Shown one piece after another: positions 46,734-56,423 of a DNA stretch of 64,000 nucleotides (position 1 is the first letter of the stretch; each line of letters begins with the position of its first letter). The DNA comes from Ruminococcus turbiniformis (GTDB taxonomy: Bacteria > Bacillota > Clostridia > Lachnospirales > Lachnospiraceae). Made by a program: the position numbers and the translations under genes. The stretch lies in the NCBI RefSeq assembly GCF_020687545.1, contig NZ_JAJEQX010000001.1, positions 62,001 to 126,000 on the forward strand, in the 5' to 3' direction. Under the pieces are notes generated by a model that was not told the DNA's origin, did not search any database, and saw nothing but the letters and a program-made list of their open reading frames with translations.

Positions 46734-46856
46734 AAAAACCTCAGATCGCGCAGGTCCGGCAGCCTCCAGCCGACCTTATCGTGCAAAATCAGAGAAGCCT
46801 TCGGCCTGCTCTGCCGAAAGCTCCTCCTATAATTCTATTCTGTTCTTCCGCCGGAT

Positions 46857-47786
46857 CTATTCTTCAAACAGCGGCGTGGAGAAGTAGCGCTCCGCCGTGT
46901 CAGGCAGAACCGTAACAACAGTCTTTCCCTCCCCCAGTTTTTTCGCCAGCTTCAGCGCTGCCGCCACATTGGTTCCGGAGGAAATGCCGCACATGATACC
47001 CTCTTTTGACGCCAGATCCCGGGACGTCTGAATCGCTTCTTCATCTGTCACGATACAGATGTCATTGTAGATCTCTGTATTCAAAATCTCCGGAATCAGC
47101 CCGTCACCGATTCCCATCTGAAGATGCGTCCCGATGGAACCGCCGGAAAGGATCGCCGCATGTTCCGGCTCCACTGCCCAGATCTCCATATCCGGGTTCT
47201 TCTCTTTAAGCACCTCGCCGATCCCGGTGATCGTCCCGCCTGTTCCGATGCCGGAACAGAATCCGTCGATCCTGCAGTCTGTCTGCTCAAGGATCTCGAT
47301 GGCCGTTTTCGATCTGTGAACCGCCGGGTTGGCCGGATTTTCAAACTGCTGGGGCACGAACACTCTCGGGTCTTCCTCCGCCATTTTAAGCGCCGTATTC
47401 AGACACTCTTCGATACATGCCCCGATGTTGCCCGCATCATGAATCAGAACGACTTCCGCGCCGTAATGTTTCATCAGCTTTCTTCTCTCCTCGCTGACGG
47501 AATCCGGCATGATAATCCGCGTCTGATATCCTCTCACCGCCCCGACAAGCGCAAGGCCGATGCCCTGATTGCCGCTGGTCGGTTCGACGATGATCGTATC
47601 CTCTTTGATCAGGCCTTTCTCCTCTGCGTCACGAATCATATTGTATGCGGTTCTCGTCTTGATGGAGCCGCCCACGTTGAGTCCCTCAAATTTCACCAGA
47701 ATCTGCGCGCTGCCCTTCTCCACCATGCGGCTTAAGCGGATCAGGGGCGTGTTTCCCATTGCCTCAAGAATATTATTGTAAATCAC
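46857..47786 (-). CDS. cysK: Cysteine synthase (O-acetylserine sulfhydrylase)
   Basis: A 309-residue PLP enzyme making cysteine from O-acetylserine and sulfide. The PLP lysine lies in GGSIKTRTA, the substrate loop is PTSGNQGIG, and the phosphate-binding GIGTGGTITG is intact. The usual start context MIYNNILEAMGNTPLIRL begins at GTG 47786 with AAAGG upstream; a TTG at 47810 would add eight residues. A promoter with consensus -10 precedes it. Confidence 0.93.
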   Translation of the reverse strand: MIYNNILEAMGNTPLIRLSRMVEKGSAQILVKFEGLNVGGSIKTRTAYNMIRDAEEKGLIKEDTIIVEPTSGNQGIGLALVGAVRGYQTRIIMPDSVSEERRKLMKHYGAEVVLIHDAGNIGACIEECLNTALKMAEEDPRVFVPQQFENPANPAVHRSKTAIEILEQTDCRIDGFCSGIGTGGTITGIGEVLKEKNPDMEIWAVEPEHAAILSGGSIGTHLQMGIGDGLIPEILNTEIYNDICIVTDEEAIQTSRDLASKEGIMCGISSGTNVAAALKLAKKLGEGKTVVTVLPDTAERYFSTPLFEE

Positions 47787-47879
47787 GTTCGTTCCATGCC
47801 TTTCTGTCAATCATTTGTCTATAATATGTATAATATGGTATCTCGTACACGAAGTGCATAAAATATGTCACAACTTCTT

Positions 47880-47908
47880 ATTATATTACTTTGCATGGAA
47901 TAGCTCAA
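47880..47908 (-). promoter_or_regulatory. cysK promoter
   Basis: TTGAGC (47908-47903), 17 bases, TATAAT (47885-47880) on the minus strand. An A/T-rich leader with repeated TATTATA segments (47819-47840) follows and may hold a sulfur-response operator. Confidence 0.65.
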
Positions 47909-48016
47909 CTGATTTTTGCAAAAACTTACGATTTGAATTCCAGGCAGATTTTCGCAGACAAAAAACAGGTATAAGCAACTGAAAACAATGAGGGAAAACA
48001 CCGTACAGCGTGTAGT

Positions 48017-48127
48017 CTGAAAAAGATGGGAATGTCCGAAGAACAGATTGCGCAGGCATTAGACAGAGACATCGAAGCCGTAAAAGAGTGGCTTGCAGAA
48101 AAAAATAAAAGAAGGCCGGGGTTTTAG
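48017..48127 (+). pseudogene. C-terminal remnant of an Rpn/PD-(D/E)XK-type gene
   Basis: A short plus frame (LKKMGMSEEQIAQALDRDIE, then AVKEWLAEKN) ends at TAG 48127. The pattern LKKxGxSEEQIAxALxxDIExVKEWL is typical of the extreme C-terminus of Rpn-family transposase-like nucleases. A stop lies shortly upstream, so only the tail remains. Recognition is from memory of the family pattern. Confidence 0.4.
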
Positions 48128-48169
48128 CCTTGCAGTGATTTTTTGCACCAGCTAAAATCCCGGCATTTT
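48115..48169. terminator. Bidirectional terminator
   Basis: GCCGGGGTTTTAGC (48115-48128) pairs with GCTAAAATCCCGGC (48151-48164) with one mismatch, followed by ATTTTT. It lies downstream of the minus-strand membrane-protein gene. Confidence 0.8.
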
Positions 48170-48194
48170 TCCTGGCAGATCGGCAAACCTGCCT

Positions 48195-48974
48195 TCATAT
48201 TCTGTCCCGGTTTTTCTTCTCCGGCTGCAGATTCTTAAAGATACGGTTCTTTTTCCAGAACCCCTGCAGCTGTTTTTTGTGATGGCACAGTTTTTCCTTG
48301 CAGTTTGCGCATGTCAGATTGGCATTTGTCCGGTCGGAAAAACGTTCCGGATATCTGTGTACTGTAATTTCCCAGCGGGCAAGGAGCAGAAGCGACATCG
48401 CAAGCAGGCTCCATGTATACCCGTTTGGAATAAATATAAACGGCGTAAACATCATTGCGAAATCCCAGTTGTAAATCCTGCATACCGTACAGCATCTGTT
48501 CTTCATGAACCACGTCTGAAATGGACAGAAAAACAGGATGCAGATCATATCACACACACCGTATGCCAGACTGATCAGCACAAGGATTCCCTCATCGATC
48601 ACTCCCGTATAATACAGTATCCCGATAAAACTGTTAAGTATAAGCCAGGCTGCCGCAATCGCAAATGTCTGTTTCCACGACTGAAGCATCGGCTCTGTTT
48701 TTCCTGTCGGCCTGAAATTGCGTCTGAACTGCTTCTCGCTGCCCATGCTTTCAAGCCTGGCCGGAAAGAAACGGGAGACCATTTCAAAGGCATATACAAG
48801 CCATATAATACCAAGGAGCCAGTATTCTCTTTCATACCCCTGGAACAGTTCCCCCGAATTTTGTATTCTGCTGACAACATACATCACCAGCGCCAGAATA
48901 AAAAGCACTGAACGGTAGAACAGCTTAAAGTAATGTAATGCTGAAATCAGCGAAATCTTGTGTTTTGCTAACAT
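48195..48974 (-). CDS. Cysteine-rich multi-pass membrane protein, unknown function
   Basis: A 259-residue protein with about five hydrophobic helices (VLFILALVMYVVS; WLLGIIWLVYAFEMV; WLILNSFIGILYY; SLAYGVCDMICILFFC; WSLLAMSLLLLA). Two cysteine clusters occur: NRCCTVCRIYNWDFAMMFTP between helices, and LTCANCKEKLCHHKKQLQ near the basic C-terminus. Metal or iron-sulfur binding is possible but unproven. It lies 23 bases downstream of proS and may be cotranscribed. I do not recognise a characterised family. Confidence 0.75.
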   Translation of the reverse strand: MLAKHKISLISALHYFKLFYRSVLFILALVMYVVSRIQNSGELFQGYEREYWLLGIIWLVYAFEMVSRFFPARLESMGSEKQFRRNFRPTGKTEPMLQSWKQTFAIAAAWLILNSFIGILYYTGVIDEGILVLISLAYGVCDMICILFFCPFQTWFMKNRCCTVCRIYNWDFAMMFTPFIFIPNGYTWSLLAMSLLLLARWEITVHRYPERFSDRTNANLTCANCKEKLCHHKKQLQGFWKKNRIFKNLQPEKKNRDRI

Positions 48975-48997
48975 TTTCTTCCATCATCTTCCGGATT

Positions 48998-50440
48998 CTA
49001 ATACGCTCTTCCCCAGTACACCATATGCTTCGCCGGTTTTCCGCAGCACACGCACACGTCTGAAAGATGCTCTTCTTCCATCGGAATGCATCTGGATGTC
49101 ACGCCGCCGGTCTGAGCTTTGATCTCATCCTCGCACGCCTCTTCGCCGCACCACATTGCCTTGACAAATCCCTTTTTGTTCTGTACCGCTTCTTTCATCT
49201 CATCCATTGTCGTCGCAGAACTGATATGATCATCGAGGAACGCTTTTGCTTTCGCATACAGATCTTTCTGGATTGTCTCAAGGATCTCGCCAAGCTTTGT
49301 TCCGATCTCATCAATTGAAACGACAATCTTTTCTCTCGTATCACGGCGTACTACTACAACCTGTCCGTTCTCGATATCTTTCGGTCCGATCTCAATACGT
49401 GTCGGGATTCCAAGCATCTCCTGCTCGCTGAATTTCCATCCCGGGCTCTTCTCGGAATCGTCGATTTTCGCACGGTATCCGGCTGCTTTCAGCGCTGCCA
49501 GCAGCTCATTTGCCTTATCAAGTACGCCTTCCTTGTGCTGGGCAATCGGAATAACTCTCGTCTGAACAGGCGCAATTCTCGGCGGAAGCACAAGTCCGCT
49601 GTCATCACCGTGTACCATGATGATTGCACCGATAATTCTTGTGGACAGTCCCCATGATGTCTCATATACACTGTGAAGCTCATTATTCTTGTCCGCATAT
49701 TTGATGTTGAACGCATCCGGGAATGCATTTCCAAAGAAATGGCTCGTCGCAGACTGCAATGCCTGCCCGTCGTGCATCAGCGCTTCGATTGTATAGGTAT
49801 CCTGCGCGCCTGCAAACTTCTCGCTCTCTGTCTTGCGTCCCGCCACAACCGGAATCGCCAGATCTTCTTCCACAAAGCTCTTATAGACTTCCCACATCAG
49901 CTTTGTACGCTCTTCCGCTTCCTCGTATGTGGCGTGAATCGTATGTCCTTCCTGCCAGAGGAACTCTCTGGAACGAAGGAACGGTCTTGTCGTCTTCTCC
50001 CAACGGAGCACAGAGCACCACTGATTCCATACTTTCGGAAGATCACGGTAAGACTGCACGGTCTTGCTCCACACATCACAGAAAAGCGTCTCGGATGTCG
50101 GACGGATACAGAATCTCTCCTGAAGCTTCTCCATTCCTCCGTGTGTCACCCATGCCACTTCCGGAGCGAATCCCTCAATATGATCTTTCTCCTTCTGAAG
50201 CAGACTCTCGGGAATCAGTACGGGAAGATATACATTCTCCACACCTGTCTCTTTAAAACGCCTGTCCAGATCCGCCTGGATATTCTCCCAGAGTGCATAT
50301 CCGTTGGGGAGATAGTTCAGACATCCCTTTACTCCGGAATAATCGCAGAGTTTTGCCTCACGGACAACATCCGTGTACCACTGTGCGAAATCTTCATCAC
50401 GCGAAGTGATTGACTGTACCAGTTTCTTTTCTTTCGCCAT
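48998..50440 (-). CDS. proS: Prolyl-tRNA synthetase, archaeal/eukaryotic type
   Basis: A 480-residue class II synthetase. It lacks the large INS editing insertion of E. coli-type enzymes and ends in the C-terminal YWGRAY, hallmark of the archaeal-type ProRS found in some bacteria. Motifs: class II motif 2 ([34 protein letters not shown]) and a Cys-rich C-terminal zinc region (CGEEACEDE ... [10 protein letters not shown]). ATG 50440 follows AAAGGAG. A T-box leader controls expression. Confidence 0.95.
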   Translation of the reverse strand: MAKEKKLVQSITSRDEDFAQWYTDVVREAKLCDYSGVKGCLNYLPNGYALWENIQADLDRRFKETGVENVYLPVLIPESLLQKEKDHIEGFAPEVAWVTHGGMEKLQERFCIRPTSETLFCDVWSKTVQSYRDLPKVWNQWCSVLRWEKTTRPFLRSREFLWQEGHTIHATYEEAEERTKLMWEVYKSFVEEDLAIPVVAGRKTESEKFAGAQDTYTIEALMHDGQALQSATSHFFGNAFPDAFNIKYADKNNELHSVYETSWGLSTRIIGAIIMVHGDDSGLVLPPRIAPVQTRVIPIAQHKEGVLDKANELLAALKAAGYRAKIDDSEKSPGWKFSEQEMLGIPTRIEIGPKDIENGQVVVVRRDTREKIVVSIDEIGTKLGEILETIQKDLYAKAKAFLDDHISSATTMDEMKEAVQNKKGFVKAMWCGEEACEDEIKAQTGGVTSRCIPMEEEHLSDVCVCCGKPAKHMVYWGRAY

Positions 50441-50507
50441 CTTTCTCTCTCCTTTTTCATAAATTTCATCCGCAGTCCGCCGTATGCTCGGACTCGAAAA
50501 ACAAAAC

Positions 50508-50760
50508 GCCGGGACATCCAGTCCCTGTGACAAGGGACCGGATATTCCGGCGGTACCACCCTAATTAACGGCGCGCGTCCGCAGTGCGGACTGAAAAATT
50601 CACACGTCGTTCTCTCTTTTTCTCTTTAACGCAGATATACGCCGCACTTTCCTGCGGAAGCTCCCGGGCCGGTTCTATAAAGTCCTGCAAAAGCTTTCAC
50701 CATCCGCTTTCTCTCTGAGGCATTCTCTCTATATACTAATCCCGTTCAACGCTGGTCGTA
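50508..50760 (-). ncRNA. T-box leader of proS, proline specifier
   Basis: The T-box AGGGTGGTACCG (50562-50551) is followed by a terminator closed by GCCGG/CCGGC and ending GTTTTGTTTTT. Stem I contains GGATGGTGAAAGC and GAA-CCG-G, placing CCG (50672-50670) at the specifier position seen as GAA-UAC-A in the tyrS leader. Confidence 0.9.
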
Positions 50761-50766
50761 ACAGTG

Positions 50767-50795
50767 ATTTTACCCGAAAACAGCCCGCATGTCAA
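50767..50795 (-). promoter_or_regulatory. Promoter of the proS T-box transcript
   Basis: TTGACA (50795-50790), 17 bases, TAAAAT (50772-50767) on the minus strand. Confidence 0.8.
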
Positions 50796-50840
50796 TAATG
50801 AACGAAATTTCTGTACCCACGCAGAATCCTCCGTCTGAAT

Positions 50841-51980
50841 CTATCCCCGAATCTCAAGAAGTTTTGTCTTTAACTCCTGCTCCATGTTTTTCAGTTCAGC
50901 CTCTGCCTCCTGCCTCTTCTGTCTGCCTTCTCTCTGGATATTCATAACTTCATCGAGAGTGGAAATCAGCGATTCATTCGTCGCCTTTAATGTCTCCATA
51001 TCGACAATTCCCCTCTCAGACTCCTTCGCAGTTTCCACTGTGGCCATCTTAAGCTTCTCTGCATTCTTCCGGAGCAGCTCATTTGTCATATCCGTCACCT
51101 GCCGCTGTGCCGCCGCAGCCTGCGTGGAATGTTCGACGCCGAGCGCAAGCACCATCTGGCTTTTCCAGAGCGGAATCGTATTCACGATCGTGGACTGGAT
51201 CTTCTCCACCATCTGTGTATCGTTGTCCTGAACAAGACGGATCTGAGGCGCGGTCTGGATCGAGATCATCCGCGTCAGCTCCAGATCATGTACCTTTTTC
51301 TCAAACCGGTTGCACATAGAATCAAGGTCTTTCGCCGCCTGAGCATCCTCCGGAAGACCCGAAGCCTGTGCCTTCTGCATAAGCTGTGCGAGCTCGGTTC
51401 CTCTCACTTCCGCAAGCTTCTTCTTTCCCGCAAGAATATACATGGACAGCTCCTTAAAATACGTCAGATTCAGCTCGTACATCTTGTCCAGAAGCGCAGT
51501 GTCCTTCATAAGCTGCACCTGATGCTTTTCCAGTACTTTTATAATCTCATTTACATTGGCTTCAGCCTTTGCATATTTCGCCTTCATCGTCTCTATTTTG
51601 TTGGAAGCTTTCTTAAACAGTCCGAGGAAACCTCCTTTTTCCTCTTCCTCATCAAAAGTTTTCAGCTCTTTTACCACTCCGGTGAGCAGGTCTCCCACTT
51701 CTCCCAGATCTTTGGATCTCACATTTTCCAGCGCGGACTCGGAAAAATCCGCCATCTTCTTCTGCGTGCCCGCTCCGTACTGAAGCACCAGAGCCGAATT
51801 GGTCAGATCGATCTGCTGCGCAAACGAGTCTACCATCCTCCGCTCTTCTTCTGTAAGAATGCTTTCGTCCATCACAGGCTCTTCCGGCTTCTCAACCGGA
51901 GGCTTCTTCTCCTCCTGCGCCTGAAACGGATCCAGTGTCAATGTGGGTGTTGTGCTCATATCCTGAAAATCATTCGCCAT
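50841..51980 (-). CDS. TelA-family (toxic anion resistance) protein
   Basis: A 379-residue, mostly helical soluble protein of the TelA/KlaA family, named for tellurite resistance but with broader, unclear roles in stress and cell envelope. Typical stretches: FAQQIDLTNSALVLQYGAGT, HDLELTRMISIQTAPQIRLV and IPLWKSQMVLALGVEHSTQA. ATG 51980 is preceded by GGAGGAG. The paired XpaC-like gene is directly upstream (63 bases), a common association. Confidence 0.92.
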   Translation of the reverse strand: MANDFQDMSTTPTLTLDPFQAQEEKKPPVEKPEEPVMDESILTEEERRMVDSFAQQIDLTNSALVLQYGAGTQKKMADFSESALENVRSKDLGEVGDLLTGVVKELKTFDEEEEKGGFLGLFKKASNKIETMKAKYAKAEANVNEIIKVLEKHQVQLMKDTALLDKMYELNLTYFKELSMYILAGKKKLAEVRGTELAQLMQKAQASGLPEDAQAAKDLDSMCNRFEKKVHDLELTRMISIQTAPQIRLVQDNDTQMVEKIQSTIVNTIPLWKSQMVLALGVEHSTQAAAAQRQVTDMTNELLRKNAEKLKMATVETAKESERGIVDMETLKATNESLISTLDEVMNIQREGRQKRQEAEAELKNMEQELKTKLLEIRG

Positions 51981-52043
51981 CTTCTTCTCCTCCAACTGTT
52001 TTTACTGATGTTCCATAAACAGGGTTTCCCTATTCTTCCTGTT

Positions 52044-53387
52044 CTATTTTTTCTTCAGTCCGTCTTCCGTAAGTCCCTCCTGTGCAAGCATTGTCTCAAG
52101 CACGGAAATATCTGATGACACATCCCAGGCAGTGTCCTGGAACAGATCGTCGAGCAGCTTTTCAAACGCTGTATTCAGCGTATCGATTGTCTTCTCGATC
52201 TCCCGCTTGGAAGAAATGATATTCTCCCCCTGTACAGGCTGGGAATCCAACTCCTCATATGCATCCAGAAGCTTGATTGTCGTGGGAAGATAGTATTCCA
52301 TCAGCTTTCTTATATCGTTTACAGACTCCGGATTCTGCTCTACGCGGTCAAAAATCCTGTCTACAAGCATCTCCATCCTTGAGATCTTCGCAGAGATCTC
52401 CTCCCCGGGGATCGCATCGTTCGCCTCACGGATTTTTCTCACATAGTCATCGCCGGCTTTAATCACTTTCTGCACTTCCGGCGACAGCTTCTCGTACTCC
52501 TGTTTCTGCTTCTCTGCCGCAGCTTCCTTCTCCGCCTTTTCCCTGCGCATACGATCCATCAGCCCCGTGTACTGGCGGTACGCTTCATCGCTGACCATAA
52601 GGCAGGACTCCTTCTCGTCCAGATGTCCCTGGCAGAACCAGCCTTTTTTGATCATCTTCCGGATATCCTTTGTAACCGCCTTCACTGACCGGCCTGTCTT
52701 CTGGGCCAGTTCCTTGACGTCGCAGTATTCTCTGTCCTTCAGAACACTCACGTACTTTCTGAACCTTCCTACACTTAAGGTCATCCCGGTTCCCGTCCCC
52801 GCCATAACGGCAAAGATCAGGGTAAACAAACCGAATGCTGCCGCCGCAAACTGAAGAGCCGGCTCCCATCCCGTCGCTGCAGCTCCGATGCAGAGAAGCA
52901 AAAGAAAGATAAGCGAACCGATTCCGAACACATAACCTGTAATCGCAAGAAAGATTCCGCCTATTTTCACAGATGTTCCCTTTAAATAGAGCAGCTTTCT
53001 GCTTTTTGCCTGCGTCTGTGCAGCCTGTCCCCGCGGCGCTGTTCCCTGTCCTGTCCCGGTTCCCCATGTATTCTGCGTGCTCCATGTATACTGTCCGTTT
53101 TCCGTATGCTGCGCATTTCCCGTATACGATCCGTTTTCCGTATACTGTCCGTTCCCTGTATACTGCCCGTTTCGTGTATATTGTGCATCCGCATTCTGCT
53201 GTTCCTGATTCAGCGGATTCGGTCTGTACCATCCTCCGTTTTTCAATCCCCGCGATACATTGTCCATCGCCTGGCTGATCGTGTCAGACACCGTCTGATT
53301 CAGCCTGCTGAAGTCCCGGGAATCCACCGCATCCTGAATCGTTCTGCGGATCTCATCTCCAAACCTTTCCCAGTCATTATTTATCAT
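52044..53387 (-). CDS. XpaC-like membrane protein with hexapeptide repeats
   Basis: A 447-residue protein of the 5-bromo-4-chloroindolyl phosphate hydrolysis (XpaC) family that normally partners TelA. Order: an N-terminal amphipathic region, a repeat tract near residues 64-100 (QYTRNG QYTGNG QYTENG SYTGNA QHTENG QYTWST), two or three membrane helices (FLAITGYVFGIGSLIFLLLL; FGLFTLIFAVMAGTG), a winged-helix-like segment (CDVKELAQKTGRSVKAVTKD) and a long coiled C-terminal domain. ATG 53387 follows AAGGAGG. Biochemical function is unproven despite the family name. Confidence 0.87.
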   Translation of the reverse strand: MINNDWERFGDEIRRTIQDAVDSRDFSRLNQTVSDTISQAMDNVSRGLKNGGWYRPNPLNQEQQNADAQYTRNGQYTGNGQYTENGSYTGNAQHTENGQYTWSTQNTWGTGTGQGTAPRGQAAQTQAKSRKLLYLKGTSVKIGGIFLAITGYVFGIGSLIFLLLLCIGAAATGWEPALQFAAAAFGLFTLIFAVMAGTGTGMTLSVGRFRKYVSVLKDREYCDVKELAQKTGRSVKAVTKDIRKMIKKGWFCQGHLDEKESCLMVSDEAYRQYTGLMDRMRREKAEKEAAAEKQKQEYEKLSPEVQKVIKAGDDYVRKIREANDAIPGEEISAKISRMEMLVDRIFDRVEQNPESVNDIRKLMEYYLPTTIKLLDAYEELDSQPVQGENIISSKREIEKTIDTLNTAFEKLLDDLFQDTAWDVSSDISVLETMLAQEGLTEDGLKKK

Positions 53388-53536
53388 GGTTTGCCTCCTT
53401 AAAAGCTTGACCTGAAAATTCTTTTGTATGATAATCAGTTTAGCTGTAAGCGGTGGAAAAGTCAAGAATAGCGTCGATCTGCAAAGGCGGAATACACTGC
53501 TGCAAAACGGTTAAAACGGAAAACAAAGGAGTATGT

Positions 53537-54277
53537 ATGAAACCTGATATAAATGAAATGATCCTGTATGAAGATAAACACATCATCGTCTGCAGAAAGC
53601 CTGCGGGAATCGCGGTTCAGAGCAGCCGTATCGGTACCCCGGACATGGTAAGCCTGCTGAAAAACCACCTGGCATCATCCCGCGCCCGCTTCAACTCCTC
53701 CGGGAGCACCGCGCCTGTGCGTACCAGCGGCTCCGGCGATCCCTATCTCGCGGTCATCCACCGCCTTGACCAGCCTGTGGCCGGGTTCCTCGTATTTGCG
53801 AAGACACCTGCTGCCGCCAAAGACCTGAACCGGCAGCTCACTGCTTCCGGATTTGGGAAATATTACATGGCGCTTGTCAGCGGTGTACCATCGAAAAAAG
53901 AAGGCACACTGGAAGATTATCTGATCCGGGACGGACGGACAAACACGTCCCGCGTCTGTGAAAAAAATGTTTCCGGCGCCAAAAAGGCAGTGCTTCACTA
54001 CCAGGTGGAAGAAGTCCGGGGCGGGACATCGCTTGTGCGCATCCGTCTGGACACCGGACGTCACCACCAGATCCGCGTACAGATGGCGCATATCGGCTGT
54101 CCGCTCATCGGCGACAGAAAATACGGCAGGCAGAACAGTACAGATCAGTCATCGGAAATGCCCGGAGGCACCGGCTCTCAGCAGCCGCTCTGCCTGTTCG
54201 CGTATCGGCTGGAGTTTGCGCACCCGGAAGATCACCGGAAGATGGAATTTATGGAACCCTTTCCATATTTTGATTGA
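53537..54277 (+). CDS. RluA-family RNA pseudouridine synthase
   Basis: A 246-residue enzyme with the catalytic motif AVIHRLDQPVAGFLVFAKT, followed by KYYMALVSG and the C-terminal DTGRHHQIRVQMAHIGCPLI. It lacks an S4 domain. ATG 53537 follows AAAGGAG. It diverges from the xpaC-like gene; 65 bases on comes the DUF624 gene. Target uridines in rRNA or tRNA cannot be assigned. Confidence 0.92.
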   Translation: MKPDINEMILYEDKHIIVCRKPAGIAVQSSRIGTPDMVSLLKNHLASSRARFNSSGSTAPVRTSGSGDPYLAVIHRLDQPVAGFLVFAKTPAAAKDLNRQLTASGFGKYYMALVSGVPSKKEGTLEDYLIRDGRTNTSRVCEKNVSGAKKAVLHYQVEEVRGGTSLVRIRLDTGRHHQIRVQMAHIGCPLIGDRKYGRQNSTDQSSEMPGGTGSQQPLCLFAYRLEFAHPEDHRKMEFMEPFPYFD

Positions 54278-54342
54278 AAATACGCTGGCCTTCCTGTATG
54301 ATAAAAATAAAGAAATTCACAGTATACAGGAGGCCTTGCGGT

Positions 54343-54963
54343 ATGGAACAAAAAAGCAGTAAAATTCTTGCATTTCTCATGAAAATCGGGGATCTTTTCT
54401 TTCTGAATATCCTCTATATCCTCTGCTGTATCCCCGTCGTCACGGCAGGAGCAGCCACATCGGCGCTCTATCACTGCACAGTAAAAATGGTACGGAAGGA
54501 AGAGTCTTATCTGACAAAAGATTTCTTTTCCGCATTCCGCCGGAATTTTGTAAAAGCAACGATCCTGTATCTGGCCGCTGCCGCGGTGTACGCCGTTCTT
54601 GCAGGTGATTTTTATCTGTCCCGCTTTCTGCCATCCGGCATACAGCCCCTGCTTCTTGCTGTGCTTATCATACTGGCCGTATTCTTTTCACTCATTGCAG
54701 CCTATCTCATTCCGCTTGTGGATTATTATGGAAAAAGTATAGCCGATATTGTAAAAACAGCATTCTTTCTCGCCTTCAGCCATGTATTTCGATCGTTCAT
54801 CATGGTTTTTATGAATGCACTTATCCCGGCGCTGCTCCTGATCTATCCGACCTTTTTTCTCCGTATTCTCCCGCTCATCGGCTTTCTCGGATTTTCATCT
54901 GTTGCCTACGCCAATTCCCGCATCTTTCTCTCCGCCGCGGATCCGGATGCCCTGCATTCATAG
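54343..54963 (+). CDS. DUF624 (YesL-like) membrane protein
   Basis: A 206-residue protein with about five membrane helices. It shows DUF624 hallmarks: FLMKIGDLFFLNILYILCCI, the start-loop PVVTAGAATSALYHCTVKMV and DFFSAFRRNFVKAT. Members often sit beside sugar ABC transporters or GH genes but have no proven activity. ATG 54343 follows AGGAGG. Confidence 0.85.
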   Translation: MEQKSSKILAFLMKIGDLFFLNILYILCCIPVVTAGAATSALYHCTVKMVRKEESYLTKDFFSAFRRNFVKATILYLAAAAVYAVLAGDFYLSRFLPSGIQPLLLAVLIILAVFFSLIAAYLIPLVDYYGKSIADIVKTAFFLAFSHVFRSFIMVFMNALIPALLLIYPTFFLRILPLIGFLGFSSVAYANSRIFLSAADPDALHS

Positions 54964-54973
54964 ACAGGACAAA

Positions 54974-56293
54974 TCAGGACTTTTTATAGACAATATACGC
55001 GATCACTGCCGTCACTGCCTCTGCCACAGGGAAAGCGGCCCAGACTCCCGGCGCACCGAGTATCCTGCTCAGCACAAATGCGGCCGGAATGATAACAACA
55101 ATATACCGGCAAAGCGAAATAATCAGCGAAGGGGCTCCTTTTCCCAGTCCTTCAAGTGCCCCTGAAGACGTCACAGATACTGCCGATACAATGAAGCCCG
55201 CGCTGATTACACGCAGCGCTGTTTCCCCGGCATGTATCGTCTCCGGAGTATGGGTAAACAGGCTCATAATCGGCTCCGGAACTGCCAGACAAATGACTGT
55301 TCCGACTGCCATAATCACGCCGCTCATACAGAGGACAATTCTGTAAATCTGGCTGACCCTCTCATGCTCTCCTGCCCCGTAATTATAACCGACCAGCGGG
55401 CGCATTCCCTGGACAAAGCCATTGGCGGGGAGATAGAGGAACGTCTGCAGTTTATAGTAAATTCCAAGCACGAGAATATAGACCTCTGAGTACGCCGCAA
55501 GGATCGCATTCAGCGACGAGATCAGAACAGACGGCAGTGCAAGATTCAGTGTCGCCGGTATACCGATGGAGTACAGTTTTAAAACCATCTCCCGGTCAGG
55601 GCGAAGCTGCTCTTTTCTGATATGTACACTGATGGAACGGGCAAAGTAGATGACGAGATAAATCACAAACGTCAGCGTCTGGCCGATCCCGGTTGCAAGT
55701 GCCGCTCCCTCGATTCCCATCTCAGGGAAGGGTCCCAGTCCGAAGATCAGTACCGGATCAAGAATAATATTGGCGACACATCCGCACATCATACTCATCA
55801 TTGTAACCTTCATGCGTCCCACCGCCTGAAAGACTTTTTCAAATGTAATTCCCAGAACGACCATAACCGTAAACGCAAACGCGATGTAAGAATACCGGAG
55901 TCCCAGGTCAACGACCCGCTCTGACGAGGTAAACATCTTAAGGAAAGCCGGCATAACGGCAATACATCCGATGGTCAGTACCACGCTGTGAACCCCCGCC
56001 AGCACAAATCCCTGGGTCGCCGCGACGTCCGCTCTCTTCCGGTTCCCTGCCCCTGAATAAAAGGCAATCACCGCATTGATACCGATTCCAAATCCAATCC
56101 CCACCGCATTGATCAGATTCTGCACCGGATAGACAAGCGACAGCGCAGTCATTGCGTCCTCACTGATCTGCGCCACGAAAAAGCTGTCCACAATATTGTA
56201 CAGAGAGTTTACAAGCATGGATAATACCATGGGAAGTGACATGGACAAAATCAGCGGCAGTACCGGTTTTTCTTTCATAAAGCTTTCGTTCAT
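54974..56293 (-). CDS. MATE-family efflux transporter
   Basis: A 439-residue, twelve-helix exporter of the MatE superfamily, two related halves (LSMSLPMVLSMLVNSLYNIV, DSFFVAQ; second half YSIGIPATLNLALPS and GYNYGAGEHERVSQIYR). Substrates (cationic drugs, metabolites) are exchanged for Na+ or H+. It is convergent with DUF624 and separated from the GH operon by a terminator. Confidence 0.92.
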   Translation of the reverse strand: MNESFMKEKPVLPLILSMSLPMVLSMLVNSLYNIVDSFFVAQISEDAMTALSLVYPVQNLINAVGIGFGIGINAVIAFYSGAGNRKRADVAATQGFVLAGVHSVVLTIGCIAVMPAFLKMFTSSERVVDLGLRYSYIAFAFTVMVVLGITFEKVFQAVGRMKVTMMSMMCGCVANIILDPVLIFGLGPFPEMGIEGAALATGIGQTLTFVIYLVIYFARSISVHIRKEQLRPDREMVLKLYSIGIPATLNLALPSVLISSLNAILAAYSEVYILVLGIYYKLQTFLYLPANGFVQGMRPLVGYNYGAGEHERVSQIYRIVLCMSGVIMAVGTVICLAVPEPIMSLFTHTPETIHAGETALRVISAGFIVSAVSVTSSGALEGLGKGAPSLIISLCRYIVVIIPAAFVLSRILGAPGVWAAFPVAEAVTAVIAYIVYKKS

Positions 56294-56311
56294 AATTCCT
56301 CCTCTACACAG

Positions 56312-56351
56312 AAAAACGCCACACAGCCATCAAAAAGATAACTGTGTGGCG
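56312..56351 (-). terminator. Terminator of the GH116-GH32 operon
   Basis: CGCCACACAG (56317-56326) pairs perfectly with CTGTGTGGCG (56342-56351) and is followed by TTTTTC on the minus strand. Confidence 0.88.
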
Positions 56352-56423
56352 AAAAGAAGACATAATCCGGAAAAATCCACTCATGGTTTTCACAGGATAC
56401 TATAGAGGAATTGCCTCATTCTG

